A stretch of 64,000 nt of DNA from Campylobacter concisus (GCF_003048615.2 NZ_CP049263.1:620001-684000), one strand, 5' to 3'; positions 35,375 to 46,038 are shown, counted from the first letter of the stretch. Numbers and translations: made by a program. The notes: a model not told the origin generated them from the sequence alone.

Positions 35375-36477
35375 TAGACATTAAACCTAAAGTGCATCAC
35401 GTCGCCATCTTGCACGATGTAGTCTTTACCTTCAAGTCTCATCTTACCAGCCTCTTTGGCTCCGTTTTCGCCGCCATGTGCGATGTAGTCATCATAGCTT
35501 ATCACTTCAGCTCTGATAAAGCCTCTCTCAAAGTCATTGTGTATGACGCTTGCTGCTTTTGGCGCTTTCCAGCCATTTGTGATCGTCCAAGCCCTTACTT
35601 CTACGACGCCAGCGGTGAAATAGCTTATCAAATTTAGCTTAGCAAAAGACGTTTTGATGATCTTCTCAAGTCCGCTCTCGCTCGTGCCAAGAGATGCCAA
35701 AAACTCGTGAGCCTCCTCATCGCTTAGACCTATTAGCTCCTCTTCAACCTTGGCGCAAAGCTTGATCACCTCGTGATCTGAGGCTTTAGCATACTCTTTT
35801 AACGCTTTTACAAATTTATTATCTTCGCTAAGTCCCTCTTCATCGACATTTGCGCCATAAACTACCTCTTTAGCACTTAGAAGCCTTAGCTCTTTGTTGA
35901 GTGCTAAAAACGCCTCACTATCTCTTTGCTCAAAGCTGCTTGCGCTTTTGCCATCATTTAGATGAGCTAAAAGCAAATTTGCTATCTCAAGCGCCTCTTT
36001 AGTGCCTTTTGCATTTGCTTTTGCCTCTCTTGTGAGCTTTTCTATCTTTTTATTTAGCTGCTCGATGTCAGCTAGTATCAGCTCGGTTTGGATGATCTCG
36101 ATGTCTCTTACTGGATCGACGCTACCCTCGACGTGAGTGATGTTTTCGTCTTCAAAGCAGCGAACGATGTGTAAAATAAGCTCGGTTTCTCTGATGTTTG
36201 ATAGAAATTTATTGCCAAGCCCCTCGCCAGAGCTAGCCCCTTTTACAAGACCTGCGATATCGACAAATTCGATGGTTGAGTATTGAATTTTATTAGGACT
36301 TACTATCTTTGCAAGCTCGTTTAGGCGTTTATCAGGCACTGGCACGATGGCTTTGTTTGGCTCGATAGTGCAAAATGGATAGTTCGCGCTCTCAGCATTT
36401 TGTGCCTTTGTAAGTGCGTTAAATGTTGTTGATTTGCCCACATTTGGTAGGCCTACTATTCCAACTGAAAGTCCCAT
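35374..36477 (-). CDS. ychF: redox-regulated ATPase/GTPase YchF
   Basis: 367 residues. G1 is GLPNVGKST (residues 8-16), there is a P-loop-adjacent [11 protein letters not shown]3 is [10 protein letters not shown], and the C-terminal TGS-like domain ends [10 protein letters not shown]. YchF binds ATP rather than GTP and associates with ribosomes, limiting some stress responses. The ATG overlaps the pepA stop (TGATG). Confidence 0.95.
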   Translation of the reverse strand: MGLSVGIVGLPNVGKSTTFNALTKAQNAESANYPFCTIEPNKAIVPVPDKRLNELAKIVSPNKIQYSTIEFVDIAGLVKGASSGEGLGNKFLSNIRETELILHIVRCFEDENITHVEGSVDPVRDIEIIQTELILADIEQLNKKIEKLTREAKANAKGTKEALEIANLLLAHLNDGKSASSFEQRDSEAFLALNKELRLLSAKEVVYGANVDEEGLSEDNKFVKALKEYAKASDHEVIKLCAKVEEELIGLSDEEAHEFLASLGTSESGLEKIIKTSFAKLNLISYFTAGVVEVRAWTITNGWKAPKAASVIHNDFERGFIRAEVISYDDYIAHGGENGAKEAGKMRLEGKDYIVQDGDVMHFRFNV

Positions 36478-37928
36478 CAATTCTCCTTGCTAAGTGCTTG
36501 TAAAAAGTATAAATTCATCCTCACACCAGCCCCGCTCGCACCTGCTTGGTTGTATCCCCAAGCCTTTTCGCGGTATGCTGGACCTGCGATATCAAGGTGT
36601 AGCCACTTGTCTTTATACTCATCTCTGATAAATTTGGCCAAAAACATGCCAGCTGTGATCGCGCCGCCATATCTGCTTGAGGCGCAGTTGCTAACGTCTG
36701 CGATCTGGCTTTTGATGAGCTCGCTAAGATAAGGGTTAAAATCAAGCGTTGTCGCTAGCTCGCCGCTATCTTTTATCTTGCTTTTAAACTCGCTTTTTAG
36801 GCTCTCGCTGTTGCCCATGATACCTGTTGTGTATTCGCCAAGTCCCACCACGCAAGCGCCAGTTAAGGTTGCCATGTCGATTAGGATGTCTGGCTTAAAG
36901 TCTTGTGCGTAGCTTAGGCAGTCAGCCAGCACCAAACGCCCCTCTGCATCGGTGTTTCTCACCTCTATGCTAACGCCGCTTCTTGAAATAAGCACGTCAT
37001 CAGGCTTGTAGGCATTTCCACCGATCATATTTTCAGTGGCACCCAAAATGGCGTGAATTTCAAATGGTAAATTTAGCTCCGCTGCACCTTTTATGATGCC
37101 AAGAGCTGCTGCTGCGCCGCTTTTGTCTGATTTCATAGTAAGCATATAATCAGCCGGCTTTAAGCTAAGGCCGCCACTATCGTATGTTAGCCCTTTGCCA
37201 ACAAAGATGATGCGTTTTTTAGATTTTTTAGGCTTGTAGGTTAGGTGGATGAGCCTTGGTTTATGCACGCTTGCGCGATTTACCGCCAAAAATGCATTCA
37301 TATTCTCTTTAGCTAGAAATTTCTCGTCATAGACCTCGCACTTGATACTTGCGTGGCTTTTGGCTAAATTTTGCGCGTCCTCGGCCATCTTTTGTGGTGT
37401 GTAAATTTCTGGGATTTCATTTACGATATCTTTTGTGAAATTTGTAGCACTTGCTATTATCTCTGCCTCTTTAAAGCCCTCATTTGCAGCTTTTAGATCG
37501 ACCTTTTTGCCAGCAAATTCTTCAGTAGAAAAGATGATCTCCTTAAGGGTGTATTTCTCTTTTTTTTCTTTATACTTGTTAAATTCATAGCTTCCAAGCA
37601 AAAAGCCCTCAGCTAGCGCTTCAAAGCCTAGTTTCTGGCACTGCGCTACGTAAGAAGCTAGCTTTATACTCTTAATATTTAGCGATTTTAGCGCATTATA
37701 AGCTTTAGCGGCTGCAACTCTGAGCTCGTCAAGATCAAGCTTAGAAAGTGGCACGTAAGCCCTTTTTGACTCGCTTAGGATAAGGACGCTCTCGCCTTTG
37801 TAATTGTTAAATTTAATAGCCTCTTTATCGCTTATAAATTTATGTTTTAAGTCCTTATCAACTACGAAAATTAGTTCAATATCAGCTTTTATATCTTTTA
37901 ATTTTTTATCAACTATTTGAAACTGCAT
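36477..37928 (-). CDS. pepA: leucyl aminopeptidase (M17)
   Basis: 483 residues. The catalytic part contains VGKGLTYDSGGLSLKP, SDKSGAAA, the signature NTDAEGRLVLADCL and TLTGACVVGLG, giving the two-zinc site. The N-terminal third is the variable macro-like domain. A cytoplasmic hexamer removes N-terminal residues. In some bacteria PepA also binds DNA at recombination sites; not testable here. It overlaps dedA by 20 nt. Confidence 0.95.
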   Translation of the reverse strand: MQFQIVDKKLKDIKADIELIFVVDKDLKHKFISDKEAIKFNNYKGESVLILSESKRAYVPLSKLDLDELRVAAAKAYNALKSLNIKSIKLASYVAQCQKLGFEALAEGFLLGSYEFNKYKEKKEKYTLKEIIFSTEEFAGKKVDLKAANEGFKEAEIIASATNFTKDIVNEIPEIYTPQKMAEDAQNLAKSHASIKCEVYDEKFLAKENMNAFLAVNRASVHKPRLIHLTYKPKKSKKRIIFVGKGLTYDSGGLSLKPADYMLTMKSDKSGAAAALGIIKGAAELNLPFEIHAILGATENMIGGNAYKPDDVLISRSGVSIEVRNTDAEGRLVLADCLSYAQDFKPDILIDMATLTGACVVGLGEYTTGIMGNSESLKSEFKSKIKDSGELATTLDFNPYLSELIKSQIADVSNCASSRYGGAITAGMFLAKFIRDEYKDKWLHLDIAGPAYREKAWGYNQAGASGAGVRMNLYFLQALSKEN

Positions 37929-38514
37929 GTCTTCTGTCTCTCCTTTCGTTTAAAATTTTATTTTCGATGCGCTTAAATGCATAGATCAAAAGCCCCATAA
38001 ATATAGCAACGACTGGGATAGCGACGTACCAGTGCTCTTTTGCTTCTTGCAAAAGCACAAGTATATGCTCGCCAAGTATCCAAGCAGGTATGGTAGTGAT
38101 CGCCGCCCAGCACCAAGCGCTAATTAAATTTATAAAGGCGTATTTTTTAGCGTCATAGCCGGTAAGTCCTATGCAAAGCGGTATGATTACACGAAAGCCA
38201 TACATATAGCGTTGCAAAAAGATGATCGGCCAGCCGTATTTTTTCAGCATTATGTGCGCCACTGCAAATTTTCTCCGCTGCGTGTGAAGCCTTTTTGCGA
38301 TGTATTTTTTATTGTAACGGCCAAGGTAGAAGTAAATTTGATCTCCCACAAAGCCTCCAAGTCCAGCCACAAAGATAGCAAGTGCGATGTGCATGTGCGT
38401 GGTGTGAGCGAGAATTCCAGCCATTATTAAGGCCATCTCGCCCTCCATGATACACCAGACAAAAAGTATGATGTAGCCGTACTCTTTAAGCAGTTCTATA
38501 AAAAACTCTTCCAT
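37909..38514 (-). CDS. DedA-family membrane protein
   Basis: 201 residues with the DedA/SNARE-associated layout. An EGEMALIMAG motif near the N-terminus, GGFVGDQIYFYLGR, then the RYMYGFRVIIPLCIGLTG segment and two or three C-terminal helices. Members flip undecaprenyl phosphate or phospholipids in other bacteria. It starts 2 nt after apt. Confidence 0.92.
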   Translation of the reverse strand: MEEFFIELLKEYGYIILFVWCIMEGEMALIMAGILAHTTHMHIALAIFVAGLGGFVGDQIYFYLGRYNKKYIAKRLHTQRRKFAVAHIMLKKYGWPIIFLQRYMYGFRVIIPLCIGLTGYDAKKYAFINLISAWCWAAITTIPAWILGEHILVLLQEAKEHWYVAIPVVAIFMGLLIYAFKRIENKILNERRDRRHAVSNS

Positions 38515-38515
38515 T

Positions 38516-39064
38516 CTAAACCTCTAAAACGCTGTAAATTTTAGTAAGCGACTTTAGCTTTTCGCTACCTTTTAGATCGACTAGATCTATGAGAAAGCAC
38601 GCTTCTACGCAGGTTGCGTTAGTTTGATTGATAAGCTCAACTGAAGCCTTTGCAGTGCCTCCAGTAGCTATGAGATCGTCCATCAAAAGCACTCTAGCGC
38701 CCGCTTTTTCTCCAAAGGCATCGATGTGAATTTGCACTTCATCGACGCCATACTCTAGGCTATATTTTTGAGAAAGCGTGATAAAAGGCAGTTTTTTTGG
38801 CTTGCGAATAGGCACAAAAGGCAGCCTTAGCCTTGCTGCAAGCGCCGCGCCAAAGATGAAGCCACGAGACTCGATGCCAGCTATGTAGTCAATCTTTGCG
38901 TCCTCATATCTAGCCACCAAATGATCTATCAAAAAGTTAAATGCCTCTTTGTTATTTAGTAGCGTCGTGATGTCGCGAAAGACTATGCCAGGCTTTGGAA
39001 AGTCATTTATGCAGCGAATAGAGTTTAGTAAAAATTCTTTGCCTTTTTGATCTAAAATTTTCAT
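38516..39064 (-). CDS. apt: adenine phosphoribosyltransferase
   Basis: 182 residues. PRPP loop [16 protein letters not shown], the flexible hood region near FRDITTLL, and [10 protein letters not shown]. It salvages adenine to AMP. It lies between the small coiled-coil gene and dedA in a tight minus-strand run from rpiB to ychF. Confidence 0.95.
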   Translation of the reverse strand: MKILDQKGKEFLLNSIRCINDFPKPGIVFRDITTLLNNKEAFNFLIDHLVARYEDAKIDYIAGIESRGFIFGAALAARLRLPFVPIRKPKKLPFITLSQKYSLEYGVDEVQIHIDAFGEKAGARVLLMDDLIATGGTAKASVELINQTNATCVEACFLIDLVDLKGSEKLKSLTKIYSVLEV

Positions 39065-39084
39065 AAATTTCCTTAAATTTGAGG

Positions 39085-39417
39085 TTATAGTAGCGCTTCG
39101 ATCTTGCCTTCAAGCTCACGAATGCGTTGTCTTAGCTTGTCGTTTTCTAAGCGGTACTGGGAGTTTCTTGTGCGAAGTGAGGTTACGTCGTTTTTAGTTT
39201 TGTTTAGCTCGTCTGTCAAGATGTCGATGTTGCCTAGACTTCGTTGGAGTTGGATCTGAAATTTTCTTATGACGACCTCGGTATCTTGGAGATTATTTTT
39301 CATAAAATCTTTTGTCGCACGCTCTTTTTTTAGAAGCGTTTTGAAGTAAAAAACCATGACTGTTAGGTAGATCGCAGCACAAACAAGAGCGGTAAAAACG
39401 ATCCACTCGCCTATCAT
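39085..39417 (-). CDS. single-pass membrane protein with coiled coil, unknown function
   Basis: 110 residues: one N-terminal helix ([20 protein letters not shown]), then a cytoplasmic or periplasmic coiled coil of about 75 residues (heptads through [15 protein letters not shown] to [11 protein letters not shown]). Its end overlaps rpiB by 4 nt. The same small gene sits between rpiB and apt in relatives. It resembles a generic membrane-tethered spacer; no function known. Confidence 0.75.
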   Translation of the reverse strand: MIGEWIVFTALVCAAIYLTVMVFYFKTLLKKERATKDFMKNNLQDTEVVIRKFQIQLQRSLGNIDILTDELNKTKNDVTSLRTRNSQYRLENDKLRQRIRELEGKIEALL

Positions 39418-39857
39418 TTGCCTGCCTCAAGCTCTATTTTTTTGACTCTTCTTTCGTGTCTGCCGCCTGCAAACTCAGTCTTTAAAAATGCTTCAACCGC
39501 CGAGATAGCTACACCTGCGCCAATAACCCTTGCGCCAAAAGCGATCACGTTTGCGTCGTTGTGCTCTCTTGCAAGTCTAGCGGTAAATTCGTCGTGGCAA
39601 AGGGCACATCTTACGTTTTCGTGCCTGTTTGCAGCTATTGATATGCCTATGCCTGTGCCACAAACTAGCACGCCGTAGCAGTTAGGCTCAAGCTTGCTCG
39701 CTAGCAAATGCGCATAATCAGGGTAATCAACGCTATTTTTATCGTTTGTGCCAAGATCAACTACTTCGTATCCAAGCCCTTTAATAGCCTCTTTAAGCTC
39801 GTTTTTTAGCTCAAAACCAGCGTGATCGCTAGCTAAGAAAACTTTGTCTATCTTCAT
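39414..39857 (-). CDS. rpiB: ribose 5-phosphate isomerase B
   Basis: 147 residues from the ATG at 39857 (an upstream in-frame start at 39893 lacks homology). Family marks are LASDHAGFELK, the VCGTGIGISI loop and NVIAFGARVIG. It interconverts ribulose 5-phosphate and ribose 5-phosphate. It heads the minus-strand run leading to ychF. Confidence 0.94.
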   Translation of the reverse strand: MKIDKVFLASDHAGFELKNELKEAIKGLGYEVVDLGTNDKNSVDYPDYAHLLASKLEPNCYGVLVCGTGIGISIAANRHENVRCALCHDEFTARLAREHNDANVIAFGARVIGAGVAISAVEAFLKTEFAGGRHERRVKKIELEAGK

Positions 39858-39882
39858 GAAAAGTCCGTTAAATTTTTTGTTG

Positions 39883-39941
39883 ATTATAGTCAAAGTTGCA
39901 TTAAAATAAAATTTTACTCTCAGCCAAAATGAAGCTATAAT
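39883..39941. promoter_or_regulatory. divergent -10 elements of rpiB and the DUF4139 gene
   Basis: Minus-strand TATAAT at 39888-39883 (26 nt before rpiB) and plus-strand TATAAT at 39936-39941 (25 nt before the GTG at 39967), both with A/T-rich upstream sequence. Confidence 0.6.
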
Positions 39942-39966
39942 TTACCAAAAATTTAAAGGAGAAAAT

Positions 39967-41355
39967 GTGAAAAAAGTGCTCTTTTTAGTGGCTTCTACGC
40001 TAGCCTTTGCAAATGAAAATCTAATAGAGATCTACACAGATCAAACCATCATCACTCAAAAATTTAGCGACGCAAATAGCTCTTTTAGCGCCTTTGTGCC
40101 AGAGGGCGTGCAGAGTGAGAACATCACTATAAACGGGGATTGTGACGCGAATGCTTATCTAAAAAAGATCAGCGAAGAAAATAGCCCAAGTTACATAAAA
40201 TGGAAGCAAGAAGTTGCAAATTTAAATAACAAGCTTGAGGCGCTAAATGCTAGAGGTAGGTTTATAGAGCAAGCTTTGGTAGGAGAAAATAAAAGTAACG
40301 ATGTGACAAAAAGAGCTGATGAGTTTTATAAATTTAGCCTAGAAAATATCGAGAAAATTTCAGCTGCTAAAAGTGAGCTTGAAGCGCTTAAAGAAAATGA
40401 GCCAAAGAGCGAGATGGCTGGATTTTTGCAGCTTGATATGAAATTTGCTTGCGACCCAAAAGAGGCGACGCTTTCATATATGGATGATGAGGCCCCAAAG
40501 ACGCTAAATGAAATTTATGCAGACACAAAAAACAAAAATATCTTGATAAAACAAGAAATTTTACTAACCAACCCATTTGCCAGCGATGTTAAAAATTTAA
40601 AGCTCGCCATCTATCCGACCAGATATCAAAAGGCGCTTGCTCCAAGCAAGTTTTACCCTTGGTACGAGGAGAGCGAGGCGGAGGCTGATGATGGTTACGG
40701 CGCTTCGAAAAATATGCTAAGAGCCGCGAAAGTCGCCGCTGAGGTCGCTGATATGCGTGTGCAAAGAGATGAGAATGAGTTTGCCAAAATTTGGAAGATA
40801 GATGGGATAAATTTAGCAAAAGGCGAGAGCAAATATATAACTTACGACACGCAAAAAATGGATGCAAATTTTAGCGTTTTTGCTGATTTTTACGGCTCGC
40901 TAAAGGCATATAACGTAGCTAGCTTTAAGCTAAATGATGATCTAACTCCAGCTAAAACGCAGTTTTATGTTAATGGTGTGAGTGTTGGCAGTCCAAGCGA
41001 ATTTGAGATGAAAGCTAAAGATGAGCCCGTGCAGTTATTTTTAGGACAAAATGAGCTAATCGAGCTTAAAAAAGAGCGCTTAAATAAATTTAAAAAGAGC
41101 TCGTTTCTTGGCAAAGAGCGCATAAGCGAAGAGGGCTATGAGATAAGTGTCAAAAATAACTCAAGTAAAAGTGTCGATGTCACCTTGGTCGATCGCGTGC
41201 CAGTATCTGCCGACGAGGCAGTAAAGGTCGAGATAAAGGGCTTTGATAAAAAAGATATCGGCAAAGATGGCAAGGTGGAGCTTAAATTTAGCCTTGCGCC
41301 AAAAGAGGAATTTAAAAAAGAGTACTCTTATAAGATCACAAAGCCAAAAATTTAG
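39967..41355 (+). CDS. exported DUF4139 protein
   Basis: 462 residues from a GTG with AAAGGAG upstream. Signal peptide (KVLFLVASTLAFA), an N-terminal small beta domain, a helical coiled region (60-135), then the DUF4139 body (ILLTNPFASDVKNLKLAIYP to the tail FSLAPKEEFKKEYSYKI). It is related to MuiA-type proteins of uncertain role. Isolated between divergent promoters and a palindromic terminator. Confidence 0.75.
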   Translation: MKKVLFLVASTLAFANENLIEIYTDQTIITQKFSDANSSFSAFVPEGVQSENITINGDCDANAYLKKISEENSPSYIKWKQEVANLNNKLEALNARGRFIEQALVGENKSNDVTKRADEFYKFSLENIEKISAAKSELEALKENEPKSEMAGFLQLDMKFACDPKEATLSYMDDEAPKTLNEIYADTKNKNILIKQEILLTNPFASDVKNLKLAIYPTRYQKALAPSKFYPWYEESEAEADDGYGASKNMLRAAKVAAEVADMRVQRDENEFAKIWKIDGINLAKGESKYITYDTQKMDANFSVFADFYGSLKAYNVASFKLNDDLTPAKTQFYVNGVSVGSPSEFEMKAKDEPVQLFLGQNELIELKKERLNKFKKSSFLGKERISEEGYEISVKNNSSKSVDVTLVDRVPVSADEAVKVEIKGFDKKDIGKDGKVELKFSLAPKEEFKKEYSYKITKPKI

Positions 41356-41375
41356 AGCAAATTTGCTCTAAATTT
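41348..41375. terminator. 28-bp perfect palindrome at a convergent junction
   Basis: AAATTTAGAGCAAA followed by its exact reverse complement. It contains the stop codon of the DUF4139 gene and touches the stop of the M50 gene, so it can act as a terminator for both. Confidence 0.75.
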
Positions 41376-42030
41376 AGCCATTTATAAAGGCGCTTGCGAT
41401 ATCTAAAACGTATCTTGTCGGATAAAAGATAGTATCTTTTAAAGGCGAGACGAGGATGATGATAAGGATGACAAAGCCATATCGCGAGATGCCCTCAAGC
41501 TTCTCTGCCAGTGCGTGAAAACCAAAATTTCTAAGCGCGTACTGGGTCGCGTGAAAGCCATCGAGTGGCGGTATCGGATAGAGGTTAAAGATAGCTAACA
41601 TCAAATTTAAAAGCGCAAGCGTAAATAAAAACTGAAGTAAAATTTCAAAGGTTTCTATATTTAATAAAGCCTTTAGCACAAAAAGTGACAAGATGCCTAA
41701 GATGACGTTGTAGCAAATGCCAGCTAGACTTACGTAGATAGCTGCCTTATAGCCGCCATTTCGCACGACTGTGTAGGTATTTACAGGCACTGGTTTTGCC
41801 CAGCCAAACATCATACCAGTGCTTAGATAAAGCACCAGTGGCACGATGATAGTGCCAACAAGATCGATGTGTTTTATGGGATTTATGCTAAGTCTGCCAA
41901 GATTTTTTGCTGTGTTGTCGCCAAATTTATAAGCGACATATCCGTGCGCGATCTCGTGACCGACTATGGCGATTACTAAAGAGATGACGATAGTGGCGAC
42001 TTTTATGGGATCAAAATTAGTGAAGTCCAT
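41374..42030 (-). CDS. site-2-protease-like M50 metallopeptidase
   Basis: 218 residues with several membrane helices. The zinc motif HEIAHGYV is near residue 25 and the third ligand motif NLYPIPPLDGFH near residue 150. This is the short M50B form without PDZ domain. Such proteins cut membrane-spanning segments; the substrate is unknown. It starts inside the end of lepB (14-nt overlap) with GGGAG upstream. Confidence 0.88.
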   Translation of the reverse strand: MDFTNFDPIKVATIVISLVIAIVGHEIAHGYVAYKFGDNTAKNLGRLSINPIKHIDLVGTIIVPLVLYLSTGMMFGWAKPVPVNTYTVVRNGGYKAAIYVSLAGICYNVILGILSLFVLKALLNIETFEILLQFLFTLALLNLMLAIFNLYPIPPLDGFHATQYALRNFGFHALAEKLEGISRYGFVILIIILVSPLKDTIFYPTRYVLDIASAFING

Positions 42031-42922
42031 CAACTTCTCCCTCTTTTAGAGCTTGTTTTGTGAAAAACTCATCATTTTCTATCGTATCTACAAAGCGTCC
42101 GATACGCTCCCAGCGCACATTGTAGTTATTGTCCCAGCTAAAATATATAAACCAAGGCTGACCGACTATGTCCTTGTAAGCCACGCTTCCCCAAAAACGG
42201 CTATCGTTTGAGTGGTCGCGGTTGTCGCCTATCATAAAGTACTCATCTTTTGGCACTTTGACGTAAAAAGCGTTAAAGTTAAAATTTGGATTTTGCGGTA
42301 GTGAGCTAATTAGCGCTGGCTTCATAAAGACGTTTGATTTGTTTGTATTTAGCATGAAAACCATCTGCTCAAATAAATTTACATTTTCATCGTAGTGGAT
42401 GCCGCTAAATCTATATGGCTCTTTTATGAAAAGTTTGCCATCAAGCTCGGCTATATCGCTACATGAGTAACCAAATTTACTCTCTTTGCCATTTAAATTT
42501 TCACGGCAGTTTGCCTTTATGAAGCTATCTCCCTCTTTTGGGCGTAGATAGAGGGCTTTTTCAGTAAAAACGATCTCGTCCTCGCTAGTTGCAAAGCAGC
42601 GCTTTACAAAGTGAGTTTTATCATCGTTTGGATAGCGAAATACGACTATATCGCCCCTTGCAGGACCATCGCCTGTGATGAGATGCCCATTGTCATTTAG
42701 CTCAGGTAAAATTTTTACCTCAAGCCATGGAATTCTTGGTGTTGGTATGCCATAAACATACTTTTTAGCAAATAAAAAATCCCCAACCAAAAGCGTGTTT
42801 TTCATCGAACCAGACGGGATCACAAAGGCCTGAGCTACAAAGAAAATGACAAGCAAAACGATGATAACCGTGCCTGTCCAGCTCGAGCAAAAGTCATAAA
42901 ATTTAGTAAAAGCTCTCTTCAT
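42017..42922 (-). CDS. lepB: signal peptidase I
   Basis: 301 residues. One N-terminal membrane helix (TVIIVLLVIFFVAQAFVI), the catalytic serine in PSGSMKNTLLVGD, the catalytic lysine in THFVKRC, and GDNRDHSNDSRFWG (box E). It removes signal peptides from exported preproteins. It lies 11 nt after folD on the same strand. Confidence 0.96.
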   Translation of the reverse strand: MKRAFTKFYDFCSSWTGTVIIVLLVIFFVAQAFVIPSGSMKNTLLVGDFLFAKKYVYGIPTPRIPWLEVKILPELNDNGHLITGDGPARGDIVVFRYPNDDKTHFVKRCFATSEDEIVFTEKALYLRPKEGDSFIKANCRENLNGKESKFGYSCSDIAELDGKLFIKEPYRFSGIHYDENVNLFEQMVFMLNTNKSNVFMKPALISSLPQNPNFNFNAFYVKVPKDEYFMIGDNRDHSNDSRFWGSVAYKDIVGQPWFIYFSWDNNYNVRWERIGRFVDTIENDEFFTKQALKEGEVDGLH

Positions 42923-42933
42923 TATCTCACTCT

Positions 42934-43785
42934 TTAATTTTTAGCTATCTTTGCTTGTGCAGCAAGGATTGTGTTGTTTAAAAGCATGGCTATGGTCATC
43001 GGACCAACGCCGCCAGGAACAGGCGTGATATATGAGCATTTTGGTGCGACCTCGTCAAAATCCACATCGCCCACAAGCCTGCCATCATCAAGTCTGTTTA
43101 TGCCCACATCAACGACTACTGCGCCATCTTTTACCATATCAGCCTTTAAGAAAAATGGCTTACCGATGGCAGCAACGATGAGGTCGGCATTTTTGCAAAT
43201 TTCTTTTAAATTTTTAGTCTTGCTATGTGTCACAGTAACCGTTGCAGAGGCATTTAGGAGTAAATTTGCCATAGGTTTGCCAACGATGTTGCTTCTGCCG
43301 ATCACCACCGCATTTAGCCCAGCTACATCTATGCCATACTCTTTTAAAATCTCCATCACGCCAAGGGGTGTGCAAGGCACGAAGCCGTCAAGCCCGCTAA
43401 CAAGCTTGCCAACATTTACAGCGTGAAAGCCATCTACATCTTTTCGTGGATCGATCGCTGCTAGCACGACGTTTGTGTCGATGTGCTTTGGCAGTGGCAA
43501 TTGAACCAAGATGCCATGGATGCTATCGTCTAAATTTAGCACGTTTATAAGCGCAAGTAGCTCGTTTTGGGTTGTATTTTCACTTAGACGGTGAGCCACG
43601 CTTTTTATGCCGTATTCGTTGCAGGCTTTCTCTTTGGCTCTAACGTATGTTTGAGATGCCTTATCTTCACCGACCAAGACGACGGCTAAGGTTGGCTCGA
43701 CACCAAATTTCTTTAGCTCATCAGCTCTTACTTTTACGCTTTCTTTGACCTTTAAAGATACGGCTTTTCCGTCTAAAATTTTCAT
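42934..43785 (-). CDS. folD: methylenetetrahydrofolate dehydrogenase/cyclohydrolase
   Basis: 283 residues. YVRAKEKAC with the catalytic lysine, QLPLPKHI, the NADP-binding [14 protein letters not shown] and the final [15 protein letters not shown] signature. It interconverts one-carbon units on folate. Confidence 0.96.
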   Translation of the reverse strand: MKILDGKAVSLKVKESVKVRADELKKFGVEPTLAVVLVGEDKASQTYVRAKEKACNEYGIKSVAHRLSENTTQNELLALINVLNLDDSIHGILVQLPLPKHIDTNVVLAAIDPRKDVDGFHAVNVGKLVSGLDGFVPCTPLGVMEILKEYGIDVAGLNAVVIGRSNIVGKPMANLLLNASATVTVTHSKTKNLKEICKNADLIVAAIGKPFFLKADMVKDGAVVVDVGINRLDDGRLVGDVDFDEVAPKCSYITPVPGGVGPMTIAMLLNNTILAAQAKIAKN

Positions 43786-43826
43786 ATTCGATCCTTACTT
43801 AAAAGCTTTTTTAATCACAAGGGTGG

Positions 43827-43834
43827 TATCATAC
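43827..43834. promoter_or_regulatory. overlapping divergent -10 elements of folD and the cytochrome gene
   Basis: The palindrome GGTATCATACC carries TATCAT (plus, with TG one base before) and TATGAT (minus). RNA polymerase probably cannot occupy both at once. Confidence 0.45.
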
Positions 43835-43868
43835 CTAAAAATAAATTAAATTTTTAAAAGAGAGGTTT

Positions 43869-44477
43869 ATGAGGTCTGTTTTTTTGATTTTGTTTTTTTG
43901 CGTGGCGATTTTTGGAGCTGATTTTATCACAAAGACCGAGTACGCCAAGATGCTCTACCTAAATCCGCGTGGCATAGGCTGTGATAAATGTCACGGCGCA
44001 AAGGGCGAGGGCAGCCTAATCTCTAAATACAAGCACTTTGACAAAAAGGCAAACAAAACGGTCGATGATGAGCTTAGAGCGCCAAAGATAAATGATATAG
44101 ATTTTGAAAGCTTTAAAGCAGCTCTTACAAAGCCAAAAGGCGTCATGCCAAGCTACTTTTTGACAGACGAGGAGACAACCATCCTTTATGAATACATCAC
44201 AAATCAGATGAAACCTCCTGCAAAAGCGGCAAAAGTAGCACCAAAAAATTTAGCTAAGCCAGCTGCACCTGTCGCTACGCAAAAACAGCCAGAACCTGCC
44301 AAAACAGCCCCAAGCGCAAAAGCAGTAGAGCCAGCCAAGAGCGCTCCTGCAAAACCAGCTGAGCCAGCAAAGCCAGCTAGCACGCAGGCACCAAAACCGC
44401 CAGTAAAACCAGCAACAAATCAAAAAGATAATCAAAAGACAAATTTAAAAACACAAAATCAAAAGGATAAAAAATGA
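43869..44477 (+). CDS. periplasmic c-type cytochrome with Pro/Ala/Lys tail
   Basis: 202 residues: signal peptide ([13 protein letters not shown]), one heme site C38-DK-C41-H42 in a class I cytochrome c fold (ligand Met probably in GVMPSYF), then from about residue 118 an 85-residue tail made almost wholly of P, A, K, T and Q. The tail is likely extended and basic. The gene keeps its place before hemL in relatives. The electron partner is unknown. The stop overlaps hemL. Confidence 0.85.
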   Translation: MRSVFLILFFCVAIFGADFITKTEYAKMLYLNPRGIGCDKCHGAKGEGSLISKYKHFDKKANKTVDDELRAPKINDIDFESFKAALTKPKGVMPSYFLTDEETTILYEYITNQMKPPAKAAKVAPKNLAKPAAPVATQKQPEPAKTAPSAKAVEPAKSAPAKPAEPAKPASTQAPKPPVKPATNQKDNQKTNLKTQNQKDKK

Positions 44478-45757
44478 CAAATAAAGAGGCATTTAGTGAA
44501 GCTAAAAAATATATCCCAGGCGGCGTAAATTCACCTGTTCGTGCATTTGGTAGCGTTGGAGGCGAGCCTGTGATGATAGATCATGCAAAGGGCGCTTATC
44601 TATACGACGTCGAGGGCAAAAAATACCTTGACTTCATCCAAAGCTGGGGTCCGCTCATCTTTGGTCACTGCGAAAAAGATATCGAAGAAGCGATCATCTC
44701 TGCTGTAAAACAAGGCGTTTCTTACGGCGCTCCCTCTCCAAAAGAGACCGCTCTAGCAAAGCTAATATGTGATGAGTTTAAACAAATAGATAAAATTCGC
44801 TTCGTTAGCTCTGGCACAGAGGCTACTATGAGCGCTATCAGAGTGGCTAGAGGATATGCCAAAAAAGACGGACTTATCAAATTTGAGGGCTGCTACCACG
44901 GACACAGCGACGCACTTCTTATCAAGGCAGGAAGTGGTGCTACTACATACGGCAACGCTTCAAGCGGCGGTGTGCCACAGGATGTTGTGAAAAATACATT
45001 TTTAGCTATCTACAATGATATAGAGAGTGTAAAAGCCATTTTTGAGAACAATAAAGACAAAATAGGCGTCGTCATAATCGAGCCAATCGCAGGAAATATG
45101 GGGCTTGTGCCAGCTGATAAGAAATTTTTACGTGAGCTTAGAGAGCTTTGCGATAAATTTGGCGCCGTACTTATACTTGATGAGGTTATGAGCGGTTTCA
45201 GGGCTTCTCGCCTTGGCTCATATCCATTTCACGAAGTAGATGCCGATCTTGTCACATTTGGCAAGGTCATAGGCGGAGGCATGAACGTCGCTGCATTTGG
45301 TGGCAAGGCCAAGATAATGGACTGCTTAAGCCCAGATGGTGCTGTCTATCAAGCAGGCACGCTAAGTGGCAACCCAGTGGCGATGAGCGCTGGCATAGCG
45401 GCAATTTCAAAGATAAATAGCGACGTAAATTTATACGCTAGACTTGAAAAACTAGCGAAAAGACTAATGGAGGGCTTCAAAGAGGCAGCAAAAAGCGCTG
45501 GCATCACTATCCAAACTGAGGTTCGCGGCTCTATGTTTGGCTACTTTTTTACTGATCATGCTGTAAAAAACTACGATGATGCGCTAAAGAGCGACACAAA
45601 ACTCTTTGCTAAATTTCACCAAGCGATGCTTAGACGCGGAATTTATCTTGCACCTAGCCAGTTTGAGACTGGATTTATCTGCGATGCGATGAGTGAAGCG
45701 GATATCGATCTAGCGGTAAATGCAGCTAAAGAAGCATTTTTGGAGATAAAAGCTTAA
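44474..45757 (+). CDS. hemL: glutamate-1-semialdehyde 2,1-aminomutase
   Basis: 427 residues. The PLP lysine lies in [17 protein letters not shown], with [14 protein letters not shown] and DEVMSGFR upstream. It makes 5-aminolevulinate for heme by the C5 route. It overlaps both the cytochrome gene (4 nt) and the atpZ-like gene (TAATG). Confidence 0.96.
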   Translation: MTNKEAFSEAKKYIPGGVNSPVRAFGSVGGEPVMIDHAKGAYLYDVEGKKYLDFIQSWGPLIFGHCEKDIEEAIISAVKQGVSYGAPSPKETALAKLICDEFKQIDKIRFVSSGTEATMSAIRVARGYAKKDGLIKFEGCYHGHSDALLIKAGSGATTYGNASSGGVPQDVVKNTFLAIYNDIESVKAIFENNKDKIGVVIIEPIAGNMGLVPADKKFLRELRELCDKFGAVLILDEVMSGFRASRLGSYPFHEVDADLVTFGKVIGGGMNVAAFGGKAKIMDCLSPDGAVYQAGTLSGNPVAMSAGIAAISKINSDVNLYARLEKLAKRLMEGFKEAAKSAGITIQTEVRGSMFGYFFTDHAVKNYDDALKSDTKLFAKFHQAMLRRGIYLAPSQFETGFICDAMSEADIDLAVNAAKEAFLEIKA

Positions 45758-46038
45758 TGGCAAAATTTAAGATAAAAGATATCGTAGCAGGGGCTGAGCA
45801 GCTAAGCCTTGGCATTTCAATCGTAGTTGCGATCTTGCTTGGCACTGGGCTAGGCTATCTTGTAAAAAAGGCTACAAATTTCACGCCAGCACTTTGGATA
45901 GGCTTTGCTATTGGCATCGCAGCTGCTATTTTAAATGTCTATAAAGCCTATAAAGCGCAGGTTAAAAGCCTAGATGAGCTAAAGGACGAGACTAGATATA
46001 AAGGCTACACAAAAGACGATGATGACGAGGACGATTAG
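45757..46038 (+). CDS. AtpZ/AtpI-like membrane protein
   Basis: 93 residues with two membrane helices (LGISIVVAILLGTGLGYLV and LWIGFAIGIAAAILNVYKAY) and an acidic end (DDDDEDD). The family helps F-type ATP synthase assembly or magnesium entry. It is not next to any atp gene here, so a role elsewhere is possible. It overlaps its neighbour by 20 nt. Confidence 0.75.
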   Translation: MAKFKIKDIVAGAEQLSLGISIVVAILLGTGLGYLVKKATNFTPALWIGFAIGIAAAILNVYKAYKAQVKSLDELKDETRYKGYTKDDDDEDD

